64,000 bases of DNA from Fenollaria timonensis (GCF_001457835.1 NZ_LN898230.1:699600-763599); one strand, 5' to 3'. Counted from the stretch's first letter, positions 17,746 to 26,998 are shown. Numbers and translations are program-made. The notes: generated by a model from the letters alone, not told the origin.

Positions 17746-17774
17746 ATTATATAATATAAGAAGAAAATATTCAA
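17746..17774 (-). promoter_or_regulatory. Promoter of the CapA-like gene
   Basis: Minus-strand TTGAAT (17769-17774), 17-bp spacer, TATAAT (17746-17751). An AAAGGGTGA ribosome-binding sequence lies just before the ATG at 17717. Confidence 0.65.
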
Positions 17775-17785
17775 GCTTTCTATTA

Positions 17786-17820
17786 ATAAATAAAAGGAGA
17801 TATGCTCATACATACCTCCT
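17786..17820 (-). terminator. Terminator of the glutamate-fermentation operon
   Basis: A 10-bp stem with one G-U pair (17795-17804 with 17811-17820) and a 6-nt loop. On the minus strand it is followed by TTTTATTTATT. It lies about 15 nt after the EIIA stop codon, closing the ten-gene operon. Confidence 0.85.
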
Positions 17821-17834
17821 AGTAATGAATAATA

Positions 17835-18311
17835 TTAAAGATTAATTTTAAGAGCTATATCTTGATTGGCAACGATGTCTTTTGTCTCGCTCTTATTAAG
17901 TGATTTAACTGCATCCATATTTGTTATGACTATAGGTGTAGTAGCCTCTTTGCCTTGTGACTTGATATAGTCTATGTCAAACTCGATAAGCTTTTGGCCT
18001 TTCTTAACATGGTCACCTTCATTAACAAAGCCTTTGAAGCCCTCGCCATTAAGCTCAACTGTGTCCATGCCGATGTGAACAAGTAGTTCCACATCTTTTG
18101 CCTTTAAGCCAATTGCGTGAAGCGTATGAAATAATTGAACTACTTCACAATCGCATGGTGCATATAGAACGCCTTCTTTTGGTTCTATAGCAATGCCATC
18201 GCCAAGTATCTTTTGTGAAAAGACTTGGTCTTTAACTTCTGTTATGTCTATAAGCTTACCTGTGATTGGCGCATATAAATCAAGTTCTTTTTTCTTTGAA
18301 AATAGTCCCAT
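17835..18311 (-). CDS. PTS glucose-type EIIA domain protein (Crr-like)
   Basis: Stand-alone single-domain EIIA of the glucose family, 158 residues. It has the beta-barrel start (LYAPITGKLIDITEV), the first conserved His in LFHTLHAIGLK, and the phosphorylated His in LLVHIGMDTVEL near residue 90. Both catalytic His residues are present, so phosphorylation by HPr is possible. I chose the ATG at 18311 because GAGGTG lies 5 nt before it; the upstream in-frame ATG at 18323 is inside citF and has no such site. It is the last gene of the glutamate-to-pyruvate operon, one base after citF. A role linking sugar PTS state to amino-acid fermentation, or supplying an EIIA to a distant EIIBC transporter, is inference. 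Confidence 0.9.
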   Translation of the reverse strand: MGLFSKKKELDLYAPITGKLIDITEVKDQVFSQKILGDGIAIEPKEGVLYAPCDCEVVQLFHTLHAIGLKAKDVELLVHIGMDTVELNGEGFKGFVNEGDHVKKGQKLIEFDIDYIKSQGKEATTPIVITNMDAVKSLNKSETKDIVANQDIALKINL

Positions 18312-18312
18312 A

Positions 18313-19776
18313 TTACACCTCATAAATTGCGTCTAATATGGATCCGTCTCTATATTCACTATAGCCAATAATTCTATCTTTCTTCTTGATGTCATTAGGT
18401 TCACCCATAAAGTTATCTGCAATTGCCTTTAGCTCTTGTATTGTCATAACGTTTAGGCCGCTTGCTTTGAATTTTTCAATTAAATCTTGTCTTAATGGGT
18501 TAACTGAAATGCCTCTTTCAGTAACAAGCACGTCTATAGTTGTTCCAGGTGTAGCGATTACATCAACTCTGTTTTTAATAACTGGTAGTCTTGATGAAAA
18601 TAGTTTTGAAACGATAATTGACATCTTTGCTCCAGCTGCTGTATCTTGGTGACCGCCCGAGCCTCCCATTAGCATACCGTCTGCTCCTGTAATAACGTTA
18701 ACGTTAAAATCAAGGTCAATTTCAGTTGCGCCCAGGATAACTACATCAAGGTTATCAACTACTGCAGATACTTCTGGATTACCATATTCAGAGCCGCTCA
18801 TTCTTAAATGATTAGCGTTCTTCTTAATGGATTCGATTGCTTTTAAGTCAAAGCATTGTACATCGTATAATGAAGTGAACAAACCTTCTTCGAGCATATC
18901 TGTTAAATAACCAGTAATACCGCCACTTGCAAATGAGCCCTTGATATTTTCTTTAATCATGTAGTCTCTTAAAAAGTCGGTAACTGCAAGTGAAATTCCA
19001 CCTGCGCCACTTTGGTAACTAAAACCATCTTTTAGTAGACCTGATGCCTTCATTACTTTTAATGTATCCTTAGCAATCTTAAGTCCAACTGGGTCTTTAG
19101 TAACTTTTGTTGTACCGGATACTATACCGTTCTTATCACCAATGCTATCTACCTTTAAGATATAGTCAACATAGTCTTCAGTAATGTCGCTTGGGTAGTT
19201 AGGATAAGCAACAATAGTATCTGTTATAGCAATTTTCTTTTTGGCGTAGATAGCGTCTGCTATTGCATAACCCATTGAGCCGCATGATGCTTCCCCATTA
19301 ACACCAGAGATGTTTCCCATAGGGTCGCATGATGGAGCTGCGATGAAAGCGTAGTCAATGACAACATCTTCATCAATTATACTTCTAGCTCTTCCTCCAT
19401 GTGATTGCATTAGTATTTTGCCCTTTAATTTACCTTTTGAAATAGCTTTTGCTAAATCACCTGATATATATGATGTGATTATATTTGTTATAGTGCCATC
19501 TTCAAGCAAAGGAATAAGTTCTTTGTGAACTGGGAATAGTGATGAAGCCACAAGCGTTATGTCTTTTATGCCTCTTCTTTGAAGTTCAAGCATCATCATG
19601 TTTAACACAGCATCACCATTTCTTAAATGATGGTGCGATGAAACTGTTATACCGTCCTTTAAATCAAGCTTATCAAATAAATCTTTGATGCTTTCATAAA
19701 CTTTGCTTGGCTTTGCTTCTTTTTTAGGATAATCTTTCTTATCTAATATTTTAATATCATCATTATAAAAGCTCAT
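18313..19776 (-). CDS. citF: Citramalate lyase (citrate lyase-type) alpha subunit, CoA-transferase
   Basis: Acyl-carrier transferase subunit of the lyase complex: it exchanges the acetyl group on the carrier protein for citramalate. About 487 residues, the usual CitF length. Family features include TVSSHHHLRNGDAVLN near 43-58, GASCGSMGYAIADAIY-like and VITGADGMLMGGSGGHQDTAAGAK near 365. Context (methylaspartate pathway) favours citramalate rather than citrate as substrate. The second ATG (19776) has better spacing to AGGAGG than the first (19779). It overlaps the end of citE by 14 bp. Confidence 0.9.
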   Translation of the reverse strand: MSFYNDDIKILDKKDYPKKEAKPSKVYESIKDLFDKLDLKDGITVSSHHHLRNGDAVLNMMMLELQRRGIKDITLVASSLFPVHKELIPLLEDGTITNIITSYISGDLAKAISKGKLKGKILMQSHGGRARSIIDEDVVIDYAFIAAPSCDPMGNISGVNGEASCGSMGYAIADAIYAKKKIAITDTIVAYPNYPSDITEDYVDYILKVDSIGDKNGIVSGTTKVTKDPVGLKIAKDTLKVMKASGLLKDGFSYQSGAGGISLAVTDFLRDYMIKENIKGSFASGGITGYLTDMLEEGLFTSLYDVQCFDLKAIESIKKNANHLRMSGSEYGNPEVSAVVDNLDVVILGATEIDLDFNVNVITGADGMLMGGSGGHQDTAAGAKMSIIVSKLFSSRLPVIKNRVDVIATPGTTIDVLVTERGISVNPLRQDLIEKFKASGLNVMTIQELKAIADNFMGEPNDIKKKDRIIGYSEYRDGSILDAIYEV

Positions 19777-20632
19777 CATATTCCTCCTTATAATTGCCAG
19801 ACATCTTTAATGTATTTGTTGCTCTTAGTATGATAGGTCTGTCAACCATCTTACCATCAAGTGAGAATGCGCCAAGACCTTTTTCTTTAGCCTCTTTAAG
19901 AGCTTCCATAACTCTGATTGCATGATCGATATCTTCCTTGCTTGGTGAGAAAATTTCATTAACATGATCAACATGTCTTGGAGATATTAAAGCTTTACCA
20001 GTCATACCCATAGCCTTAGCTTTCTTAGTATCCATAACTAAGCCTTCGATATCGTCTGTATCTGTCCAAGGTGTATCTATAGCTTGTAGACCTAAAGATT
20101 TAGCACATGAAACAATTCTCATTCTTGAGTATTTTATTTCATCTGATTCTTTAGTTCTCTTTGCGCCTAAATCAAGTGTTAAGTCTTCTGCACCTAGTAA
20201 AACGCCTTTTACTCTCTTTGATTTAGCAAGTATATTTCTTGCATCTTCAACGCCTTGAGAAGTTTCAATTAAGCAGAATATATCGTATTTTTGATTATTA
20301 TCATCTAAGTACTTAGAAAGTGCTCCTACTGATTCTTGAGATGCTTTTGCAAGCATGATACCATCGAAGTTTAGATCTTTAAGAGCATCTAAGTCTTTGT
20401 AGAAGTAATCAGTATCAAGAGGATTAACTCTTACATATATATCTGATCCTTCTTTTTCTTCGGACTTAAATGTTTTTAGATATTCTTTAACAAGTCCTCT
20501 TGCCGCATCCTTTTCTGGTAATGATACCGCATCTTCTAAGTCTATAATTATAGCGTCTGCACCTAGTATATCAGACGATTGTAACATGCCTGGATTGTTT
20601 CCTGGCATAAATAACATTGTTCTATAGTTCAT
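19763..20632 (-). CDS. citE: Citramalate lyase (citrate lyase-type) beta subunit
   Basis: HpcH/HpaI-type TIM-barrel lyase subunit that cleaves the citramalyl thioester on the carrier protein to acetyl-carrier and pyruvate. 289 residues, normal for CitE. RTMLFMPGNNPGML is at residues 4-17, IIDLEDAVSLPEKDAAR near 29-45, LIETSQGVEDARNIL near 121-135, and GAEDLTLDLGAKRT near 147. It overlaps citD by 11 bp and citF by 14 bp, as expected for a complex with fixed stoichiometry. Confidence 0.9.
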   Translation of the reverse strand: MNYRTMLFMPGNNPGMLQSSDILGADAIIIDLEDAVSLPEKDAARGLVKEYLKTFKSEEKEGSDIYVRVNPLDTDYFYKDLDALKDLNFDGIMLAKASQESVGALSKYLDDNNQKYDIFCLIETSQGVEDARNILAKSKRVKGVLLGAEDLTLDLGAKRTKESDEIKYSRMRIVSCAKSLGLQAIDTPWTDTDDIEGLVMDTKKAKAMGMTGKALISPRHVDHVNEIFSPSKEDIDHAIRVMEALKEAKEKGLGAFSLDGKMVDRPIILRATNTLKMSGNYKEEYDELL

Positions 20633-20903
20633 TTTGACTCCTTTCGATTGCAGTTCTCATTCTTGCTCTGATAGTAAAGTCTAAAGCGCCCTTATCTTCA
20701 ATTACAATATTTGCCTTAGTAACGCCTTCTTCATCAAGAACTTCATTTATTGCCTTCAAAATCTTATCACCATATTGTTCCTTAACTACTGAATTTAGTG
20801 TGATATCTAATTTATCTGAAGGCTCTATCATAATCATTAGATCATTTGATTCAAGCGAGCCCGCTTTAGCAGCTTTACTTATTACTCGTTCTTTTCTTTC
20901 CAT
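20622..20903 (-). CDS. citD: Citramalate lyase acyl carrier protein (gamma subunit)
   Basis: 93-residue carrier protein that holds the 2'-(5''-phosphoribosyl)-3'-dephospho-CoA prosthetic group. The attachment serine lies in AGSLESNDL (residues 15-23), matching the citrate lyase carrier consensus. It overlaps both the mesaconase small subunit (22 bp) and citE (11 bp). The ligase/activation genes citC, citX and citG are not in this window and would have to be elsewhere. Confidence 0.92.
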   Translation of the reverse strand: MERKERVISKAAKAGSLESNDLMIMIEPSDKLDITLNSVVKEQYGDKILKAINEVLDEEGVTKANIVIEDKGALDFTIRARMRTAIERSQNEL

Positions 20904-21448
20904 TCCAAATACTCCTTCTTACCTTCTATATATAGATCTTTGCCTGTAGAGTCAACTATAACAGTTGCTGGGAATTTTTCTACAGTTATCTCTCTTAAAG
21001 CTTCAGCTCCTAAATCTTCATAAGCAATTATCTTTGCAGTTTTAATTCTATCAGCTATGATAGCAGCAGCTCCGCCTATAGCGGCAAAGTAGCAAGCACC
21101 GCATTCTTTTATTTTATCTTTAACATTGTCATCTCTTTTGCCTTTGCCTATCATACCCATAACACCTGCGTCCATCATTTGTGGCGCATATGGGTCCATT
21201 CTATAGCTTGTAGTAGGTCCAGCTGAACCTATAACTCTACCTGGTTTTGCAGGCGAAGGACCTACATAGTAGATACAAGCTCCCTTTGGGTCAAATGGTA
21301 GTTCTTTTCCTTCATTAAGAAGATCTACTAATCTTTTGTGAGCAGCGTCTCTTGCAGTATATATAGTGCCTGTAATTAATACGTTATCTCCTGCTTTTAA
21401 ATCCTTAAGCGTTTCTCTTGTAAATGGTGTTTTAATTTCTATAGCCAT
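20882..21448 (-). CDS. Mesaconate hydratase (class I fumarase-type), beta subunit
   Basis: C-terminal subunit of an oxygen-sensitive iron-sulfur hydratase, 188 residues. DNVLITGTIYTARDAAHKRL is at about 21-40, YVGPSPAKPGRVIGSAGPTTS near 61, and GKGKRDDNVKDKIKECG near 101. Class I fumarases and mesaconases cannot be separated by motif. The position between methylaspartase and citramalate lyase argues that its main substrate is mesaconate, giving (S)-citramalate. Fumarase activity is an alternative or additional role. Confidence 0.88.
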   Translation of the reverse strand: MAIEIKTPFTRETLKDLKAGDNVLITGTIYTARDAAHKRLVDLLNEGKELPFDPKGACIYYVGPSPAKPGRVIGSAGPTTSYRMDPYAPQMMDAGVMGMIGKGKRDDNVKDKIKECGACYFAAIGGAAAIIADRIKTAKIIAYEDLGAEALREITVEKFPATVIVDSTGKDLYIEGKKEYLEWKEKNE

Positions 21449-21462
21449 AGTAATATCCCCCT

Positions 21463-22302
21463 TTATAATGAAATAACTTTATGTCTAGCAGCGTGACATT
21501 GGATGTTAACAGCTACTGGTAGACCAGCTATGTGTGTTGGATGAGTTTCTATAAATACTCCTAATGCTGTTGTCTTGCCACCAAAACCTTGAGGTCCTAT
21601 GCCTAGTTCGTTTATCTTTTCTAGCAATTCTTTTTCTAAATCTGCATAGAATGGATCTTTGTTATAATCATTAACATCTCTCATAAGTGATTTCTTTGCC
21701 ATGATACATGATTTTTCAAAGTCTCCGCCGATACCTACACCTACTATGATAGGTGGACATGGGTTTGGTCCTGCAGCTTCAACTGATTCTAATATAAATT
21801 TCTTAACGCCTTCAAGTCCATCTGCAGGTTTAAGCATTTTTTGCTTAGACATATTTTCTGAGCCAAATCCCTTTGCTGCGAAAGATATTTCAAATACATC
21901 TCCTTCAACTAATTCATAGTGAATGATAGCTGGAGTGTTATCTTTTGTATTAACTCTATTTATAGGGTCCTTAACAACTGATTTTCTTAAGTAACCTTCT
22001 GTATATGCTTCTCTAACAGCTTCATTTATAGCGTCACTTATAGATCCATCTACATGAACATCTTGACCAATCTTAACAAAACAGATAACCATACCAGTAT
22101 CTTGGCACATTGGAACGCTATCTCTCTCAGCTAGATTGTCATTATCTATAATTGTTGTGATAGTTTCTTTAGCTAGTGGCCACTTTTCTTTATCTCTTAG
22201 TTCAACAAGTCTATCCATTACATCTTTTGGAAGAACTGAAGCTATATCCAAAAGACCTTCTTTTAATTTTTTAGTGATATCACTACTTTTTACTTCTCTC
22301 AA
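21463..22302 (-). CDS. Mesaconate hydratase (class I fumarase-type), alpha subunit
   Basis: 279-residue iron-sulfur subunit of the two-subunit hydratase. Likely cluster cysteines are in PMCQDTGM (about 62-69), GPNPCPPIIVGVGIGGDFEKSC (about 183-204); GIGPQGFGGKTTALGV is near 243. Fourteen bases separate it from the beta subunit. It stands directly after methylaspartate ammonia-lyase, whose product mesaconate is the expected substrate. Confidence 0.88.
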   Translation of the reverse strand: MREVKSSDITKKLKEGLLDIASVLPKDVMDRLVELRDKEKWPLAKETITTIIDNDNLAERDSVPMCQDTGMVICFVKIGQDVHVDGSISDAINEAVREAYTEGYLRKSVVKDPINRVNTKDNTPAIIHYELVEGDVFEISFAAKGFGSENMSKQKMLKPADGLEGVKKFILESVEAAGPNPCPPIIVGVGIGGDFEKSCIMAKKSLMRDVNDYNKDPFYADLEKELLEKINELGIGPQGFGGKTTALGVFIETHPTHIAGLPVAVNIQCHAARHKVISL

Positions 22303-22327
22303 AATTATAACCCCCTATGTATATTAT

Positions 22328-22356
22328 GAAAGTAGCAATAAAATATTGCTACTTTC
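22328..22356 (-). other. Intra-operon hairpin between mal and mesaconase genes
   Basis: A perfect 13-bp inverted repeat (22328-22340 with 22344-22356, AGTAGCAATA core) with a 3-nt loop occupies the 65-bp gap between mal and the mesaconase alpha gene. No T-run follows on the minus strand, so it looks like a mRNA-stability or processing element rather than a terminator. Confidence 0.7.
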
Positions 22357-22367
22357 AATAAAAAATA

Positions 22368-23606
22368 TTATCTGTTATTAACTAGTGCAACTACTCTGTT
22401 CATTTCGTTATTAACGATCATGATACCTTCGTCAACACCCATACCTGGTTTAGCTAATTGTTGGTCAGCTCCTGTAGCCATAGAAATATTTACTAAAACT
22501 TCTGCAGATCTGTTAGTTTCGTTGCAAGTACCACCGCAGTAAGCTCCTACGTGGTGATCTTTACAATACTTAACAGCTTCAATAGTGTTATTGATACCGC
22601 CTAAGTCTGGAGTCTTGATTTGAATCATGTGTCCAGCACCGTTATCTACGAAGTAAACAACATCTTCGTAAGTGTTACACCATTCGTCAGCAACTAATTC
22701 TACGTGAATGTTTTCTTCATCAAGCTTCTTAGTTAAGTCTCTAAGAACTTCCATTTGTCTAGTTCTTTCGCCCATATCCATAGGTCCTTCAATTCTAAGC
22801 TTGAATGGTTTAGCAGCTTCTTCAAGAGTCTTTAGGTATTCAGCCATCTTATCTACGTCGTTGTTGAATGCATCGCCTATAGTTCCATATACGTCGATGT
22901 GGAAGATTGGGCTATATGATTCATTGTGTCTGTGTTCGATAATTCTGTTTCTTAACCAAACAACATAGTCTCTTAAAAGTTCACCGTTTTTACCAGTTTT
23001 TTCTTCAACGTTGTTGAATAGACCGTGTGGTAAAACGTCAGCTTCTTTTATAATCATCTTATCAGCGTTAAGGTATCTGTCATCACCTGATTGAGCAAAT
23101 ATAGGTACTCTATTAATTTCTACGCCTGTATTATATTCTTTCTTAACTACTTCAGCCATAGTTACTTTGTTTGTCTTAGCAACTGCATCAAGTATTGCTT
23201 GAGTGATACCATATCTAATTGCTGTATGAAGTCTCTTGCCATCTACTTGCATGTGGTCGAATTCTTCAGCCATTTCCTTGAATGTAGTTATTTCTCTACC
23301 TTCTAGTTTAGGTGCAATGTTTTTATTGATAAATTCAATAAAATCTTCAGCTAAGAAAAGTGGGTCTCTTCCACCTGCTCCTGAGTATTGAACAGCTGAG
23401 CAGTCACCGTGAGCAACTTGTCCGTCTTCAAGAACAAGCATGACTGAGATTGATTCTCCTGATTGTCTTATAGCTTTAAATCCAGGAGTAACTGGATCTC
23501 CTAAGTAGAACATACCATCATGTTTTGCTCCTAATTTGATAGCCTTTTGGTCATCAAAGTAAAAACCTGTTTTACCTGCTGAGCAGATAACTTTTTTAAT
23601 TTTCAT
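22368..23606 (-). CDS. mal: Methylaspartate ammonia-lyase
   Basis: Enolase-superfamily enzyme that removes ammonia from (2S,3S)-3-methylaspartate to make mesaconate. 412 residues. Features include QYSGAGGRDPLFLAEDFI near residue 80-95, HIDVYGTIGDAF near 238, the metal ligands in VELVADEWCNTYEDV (about 303-317), and the catalytic lysine segment MIQIKTPDLGGINNTIEAV near 329-347. The start is placed at the ATG at 23606, 7 nt after GGAGA; a TTG two codons upstream is less likely. Confidence 0.97.
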   Translation of the reverse strand: MKIKKVICSAGKTGFYFDDQKAIKLGAKHDGMFYLGDPVTPGFKAIRQSGESISVMLVLEDGQVAHGDCSAVQYSGAGGRDPLFLAEDFIEFINKNIAPKLEGREITTFKEMAEEFDHMQVDGKRLHTAIRYGITQAILDAVAKTNKVTMAEVVKKEYNTGVEINRVPIFAQSGDDRYLNADKMIIKEADVLPHGLFNNVEEKTGKNGELLRDYVVWLRNRIIEHRHNESYSPIFHIDVYGTIGDAFNNDVDKMAEYLKTLEEAAKPFKLRIEGPMDMGERTRQMEVLRDLTKKLDEENIHVELVADEWCNTYEDVVYFVDNGAGHMIQIKTPDLGGINNTIEAVKYCKDHHVGAYCGGTCNETNRSAEVLVNISMATGADQQLAKPGMGVDEGIMIVNNEMNRVVALVNNR

Positions 23607-23628
23607 AATCAAGTCTCCTTTTTATATA

Positions 23629-25086
23629 TTAATTATTTTTTGGTCTACCAATTAATTTACCGAAGCCAACTGCAAATATGTCGTCAGTTGTCATGTCAAA
23701 GCTTACTGGACGTCCTTCGAATTTTGCTCTTTCTTCAAGTTTTGCTTTATTGATGTCTAGTATATCTTTTGTGAATGGTAAGTTTCCTGTAAATAAATAT
23801 CTAACAGCACCGTTATTGTCTCTTGCTGGCATCATCTTGCCTGCATTGTACTTAGATGGTGCAAATGGTACGTCCATAACGCCTTGTGCAAAGCCTTCAA
23901 CAGTACCTACCGCTAAATCGCCCTTACCTAATTCAAATAATTTATCAACTATACATTTTGTTTCAGCTTTAATTAATTCAATTTCAGCTCTTAATTCTTT
24001 ACCTTCTGGAAGTAATTGTCCTTCAGTCATGTTTAGAACCATCTTAGTAGCTCTGATACCTTCAGCATTTGCTTCCTTAGTAGGAATACCTATAGCTTCA
24101 TGAGGTGTCTTAACAATAACTTTTGTAGCTCCCGCTAATGAGCCAGTTGCTGCACCCCAAGAGATAACGCCAAATGCCTTAGCTTCGTCTTGAGGGAAAC
24201 CACCCATCCATTGGTGGAATACAGTAGTTATTAAAACATCGTTGTAGCCATATTTCTTTAAATATTCATTTACTTGTTCTTCAAGTGATCTAATAGCTGC
24301 AACGTCTTGAATTAAGTTACCGCATTGGCCATAACCAACTGTAATGTTCTTTACACCTTGTTCAGCAGCTAAAAGTGCTTCTACTATAGCAACAGCGTTT
24401 GATGTTGATGGTGGGCAAAGTGTACCAGTTAGTGGCCCAAATGGTTCTCTGTTTATATGAACGCCATTTTCTTCATAGAAACCAACTAATCTGTCACAAT
24501 ATTGCCAATCATGTAAGCATCTGTCTATTGGTACTGATTTTGCATATGGAACGTTATAGCTTATAGCACCACCTTCGTTTGATGTGAAGCCACCTGCGTG
24601 AATGATTTCAGCAAGTAATCTTGAGTCTGGTGTGCCGTGTCTTGCTTGAAGTGGTTTAGATACAGCATTATAAACCATTCTACAGCCTTTAACACCATGG
24701 TTAACAGCTGGGAATCCATTTAATAATGATCTGCCTTCTTTCATTGATTCTTTGATACCAACTTCACATTCGTCGTATCTATTTTGTCTTGTATATGAGT
24801 CAATTGTTGATGGAAGTAAGTCTGCTCCGCCTTGATCTGTTAAGAACGTTAATAGTTCTATGTGTTTATCAATAAGCGCAACACCAGCTCTTGGTTGTGC
24901 TAATGTCTTACCTTCTCTTTTTGCTTTTGCCATAACTTCGGCAAAGTTCTTTTCTGCAGGTATTTTCTTTAAAAAGTCAATTGCTTCTTGTGAATCAACT
25001 TCAGCTCCTGTGGGCCATTGTTTAAGAACTTTCTCACGCTCAGCGAAAAATTCTTCATCAGTCCATCTTTTATTTTCTACTTTCAT
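23629..25086 (-). CDS. glmE: Methylaspartate (glutamate) mutase, epsilon subunit
   Basis: Large TIM-barrel subunit of the adenosylcobalamin-dependent glutamate mutase, which rearranges L-glutamate to (2S,3S)-3-methylaspartate by a radical mechanism. 485 residues, close to the clostridial enzyme. Conserved stretches include [16 protein letters not shown] near 63-78, [25 protein letters not shown] near 149, [15 protein letters not shown] near 248 and [15 protein letters not shown] near 290. Works with GlmS, which brings the B12. It lies ten bases after glmL. Confidence 0.97.
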   Translation of the reverse strand: MKVENKRWTDEEFFAEREKVLKQWPTGAEVDSQEAIDFLKKIPAEKNFAEVMAKAKREGKTLAQPRAGVALIDKHIELLTFLTDQGGADLLPSTIDSYTRQNRYDECEVGIKESMKEGRSLLNGFPAVNHGVKGCRMVYNAVSKPLQARHGTPDSRLLAEIIHAGGFTSNEGGAISYNVPYAKSVPIDRCLHDWQYCDRLVGFYEENGVHINREPFGPLTGTLCPPSTSNAVAIVEALLAAEQGVKNITVGYGQCGNLIQDVAAIRSLEEQVNEYLKKYGYNDVLITTVFHQWMGGFPQDEAKAFGVISWGAATGSLAGATKVIVKTPHEAIGIPTKEANAEGIRATKMVLNMTEGQLLPEGKELRAEIELIKAETKCIVDKLFELGKGDLAVGTVEGFAQGVMDVPFAPSKYNAGKMMPARDNNGAVRYLFTGNLPFTKDILDINKAKLEERAKFEGRPVSFDMTTDDIFAVGFGKLIGRPKNN

Positions 25087-25095
25087 AGCTTCCCC

Positions 25096-26475
25096 CTATA
25101 TAACTATATATTTCTTCATCATTCTAACTGCCATGTTCTTATCGACCATTGTTAGTAAACCCATAGCAGATAGAATATAATTTTTATCTACTGAAAATTC
25201 AGGATATCTTGGCTTTAATGAGTTTAAATCTTCACTATCATAAAGCCCAGCTTTTAATATTTCTTGTGGGTGTTCTGAATTAACCAGTATACCTCCAGTA
25301 CCTATCATAAGATTAAGTTCAGTTAAGTCCTTACCTATCTGTTGATACATTGTTCCTAGAGGTGAATAAACAGCTTCTACATAGCCGCAATGTCTTTTCA
25401 TTGATATATCTACACAAATCTTTGCCATCATTTCATCGAATTTTATTTCTTTTTCATCGGTGAAAACTAAATCAGTGTGATCGTATCTTCTTTTGAATTC
25501 TTCTTCTACATCATAATCACTGATATCTAAGTACTTCTTAATCATCCTCATTCCAGCCGCTTCATATATACTTTCGGCTGAGTATCTCATACCTAAGTCG
25601 CCTTCAACAGTTCTCTTAGAAATAGGTTCTTCCAAGCCTCTGTAAATTACTCCAGGTTTAGATGGTGCGCCATCAGCTATTGAGTGAATATCTGTTGTTG
25701 CTCCGCCTATATCAACCACAACTAAGTCACCAACGCCATCTTCATCAGGTGTTCCTAAGCTAAGTGCTTCGGCCGCTTTTAAAACAGCTTGTGGTGTAGG
25801 CATTAGTATGCCTGAGATATCATCTTCTATATGAGTCATGCCTTTAGCTTTTGTGATTCTTTCCATAAAAATGTCTCTGATTGTTTCTCTTGCAGGATTA
25901 ACATTGATTTCATTAAGTTTAGGCATAACATTTTCAGTAAGTCTGTACTCAATCTTATCTTTAAATACTTTTTCAATATCGTCGTAGCTGCTCTTGTTAC
26001 CCGCAACTACAACTGGCTTTGTAATACCAAAGTCAGCAATTAATTGAGCATTATGCAAAATTACTTCAGTGTTGCCTCCGTCAGTTCCACCTGCAAGAAG
26101 AATCATATCAGCATTCGAATCTCTAAGCTCTTCAATCTCATGATTGTTCATCTTATATGAATATGTCTTAATAACTCTAGCTCCTGCTCCTAAGGCTGCT
26201 CTCTTAGCTGCTTCTGCAGTTAAATCAGGTACTAGGCCTATGGCAGCTATCTTCAAGCCACCTGCTGCAGAAGAACAAGCTAGCTTCTTAACTATATCAA
26301 GTTCTCCATCGACTTTTGACATAAGCTCCTTATAAGCATTGTGATATCCGTTTGCTACATCTGTTTCAACAGTTGTGTAGCTCTTTGCTGTAGCAATAAT
26401 TTCTTCTTTTTCGATATCTATTAGAGTTAATTTTGTAAATGTGCTTCCAAAATCAATAAAAAGATATGCTTTCAT
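25096..26475 (-). CDS. glmL: GlmL (MutL), glutamate mutase-associated ASKHA ATPase
   Basis: Actin-like ATPase-fold protein encoded between the two glutamate mutase subunits in clostridia; a reactivation or chaperone role for the B12 enzyme is assumed for the family. Phosphate-1 loop FIDFGSTFTKLTLID is at residues 6-20, LLAGGTDGGNTEV near 125, phosphate-2 loop DLVVVDIGGATTDIHS near 250, and a GTGGILV adenosine motif near 398. 459 residues. Its ATG directly follows the glmS stop codon. Confidence 0.93.
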   Translation of the reverse strand: MKAYLFIDFGSTFTKLTLIDIEKEEIIATAKSYTTVETDVANGYHNAYKELMSKVDGELDIVKKLACSSAAGGLKIAAIGLVPDLTAEAAKRAALGAGARVIKTYSYKMNNHEIEELRDSNADMILLAGGTDGGNTEVILHNAQLIADFGITKPVVVAGNKSSYDDIEKVFKDKIEYRLTENVMPKLNEINVNPARETIRDIFMERITKAKGMTHIEDDISGILMPTPQAVLKAAEALSLGTPDEDGVGDLVVVDIGGATTDIHSIADGAPSKPGVIYRGLEEPISKRTVEGDLGMRYSAESIYEAAGMRMIKKYLDISDYDVEEEFKRRYDHTDLVFTDEKEIKFDEMMAKICVDISMKRHCGYVEAVYSPLGTMYQQIGKDLTELNLMIGTGGILVNSEHPQEILKAGLYDSEDLNSLKPRYPEFSVDKNYILSAMGLLTMVDKNMAVRMMKKYIVI

Positions 26476-26898
26476 CTAATCAATTCCCAAGTCTTTTTTC
26501 ATGTCTGCAATTGTTACGTCAGGACTTGTTCCTGGTGGATAAACCCTGTTAAAGCCCATAGCTTTAAATCTAGGTTCAACTTCTTCCCACTTTTGTTTAC
26601 CAACAACGATGTTGCCTCCAACATATAGCGGAATGTCTTTAAGACCAGCTTCATCGCACGCTTCTCTCATGCCTTTACAGTCAATTTCTCCTTGACCATA
26701 TAGTGATGATACACAGATAAGGTCAGCGTTAGTTTCAACAGCTGCGTTGATGAAGTCTTCTTGAGGTGATAAAACACCTATGTTAACTACGTTGAATCCA
26801 GCATTTGTAAAAGCATGGTCCAATATAGTTAATCCAACTGCGTGACAATCTGATCCGATTACCCCTAGGACGATTGTCTTACCATTTTTTTCTTTCAT
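26476..26898 (-). CDS. glmS: Methylaspartate (glutamate) mutase, sigma subunit (B12-binding)
   Basis: 140-residue cobalamin-binding subunit. The base-off/His-on motif DxHxxG is present (GSDCHAVG, residues 15-22; H18 would coordinate cobalt), followed by SxL (SSLYGQG, near 65-71) and GG ([10 protein letters not shown], near 92-101). First gene of the ten-gene operon leading from glutamate to acetate and pyruvate. A strong AGGAGGAG ribosome-binding sequence precedes the ATG. I see no cobalamin riboswitch in the short leader. Confidence 0.97.
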   Translation of the reverse strand: MKEKNGKTIVLGVIGSDCHAVGLTILDHAFTNAGFNVVNIGVLSPQEDFINAAVETNADLICVSSLYGQGEIDCKGMREACDEAGLKDIPLYVGGNIVVGKQKWEEVEPRFKAMGFNRVYPPGTSPDVTIADMKKDLGID

Positions 26899-26927
26899 AG
26901 TACTCCTCCTATTTGAATTATATACTC

Positions 26928-26956
26928 ATTTTACCACATGTCTGAATAATTTTAAA
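26928..26956 (-). promoter_or_regulatory. Probable promoter of the glmS-EIIA operon
   Basis: Minus-strand TAAAAT (26928-26933) with TGG in front (extended -10), and TTTAAA 17 bases upstream (26951-26956). The predicted leader is only about 20-25 nt. The boxes are weaker than others in the window, which would fit a regulated promoter. Confidence 0.5.
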
Positions 26957-26998
26957 GAGCAAATAATGATTTTTTATGTGTAAAAACAAGCAATGAAT

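Noticed and set aside
18313-20903. Citrate lyase acting on citrate
   Set aside because: Possible biochemically, but the operon order after methylaspartase and mesaconase makes citramalate the expected substrate, and no citrate transporter or citC is near.
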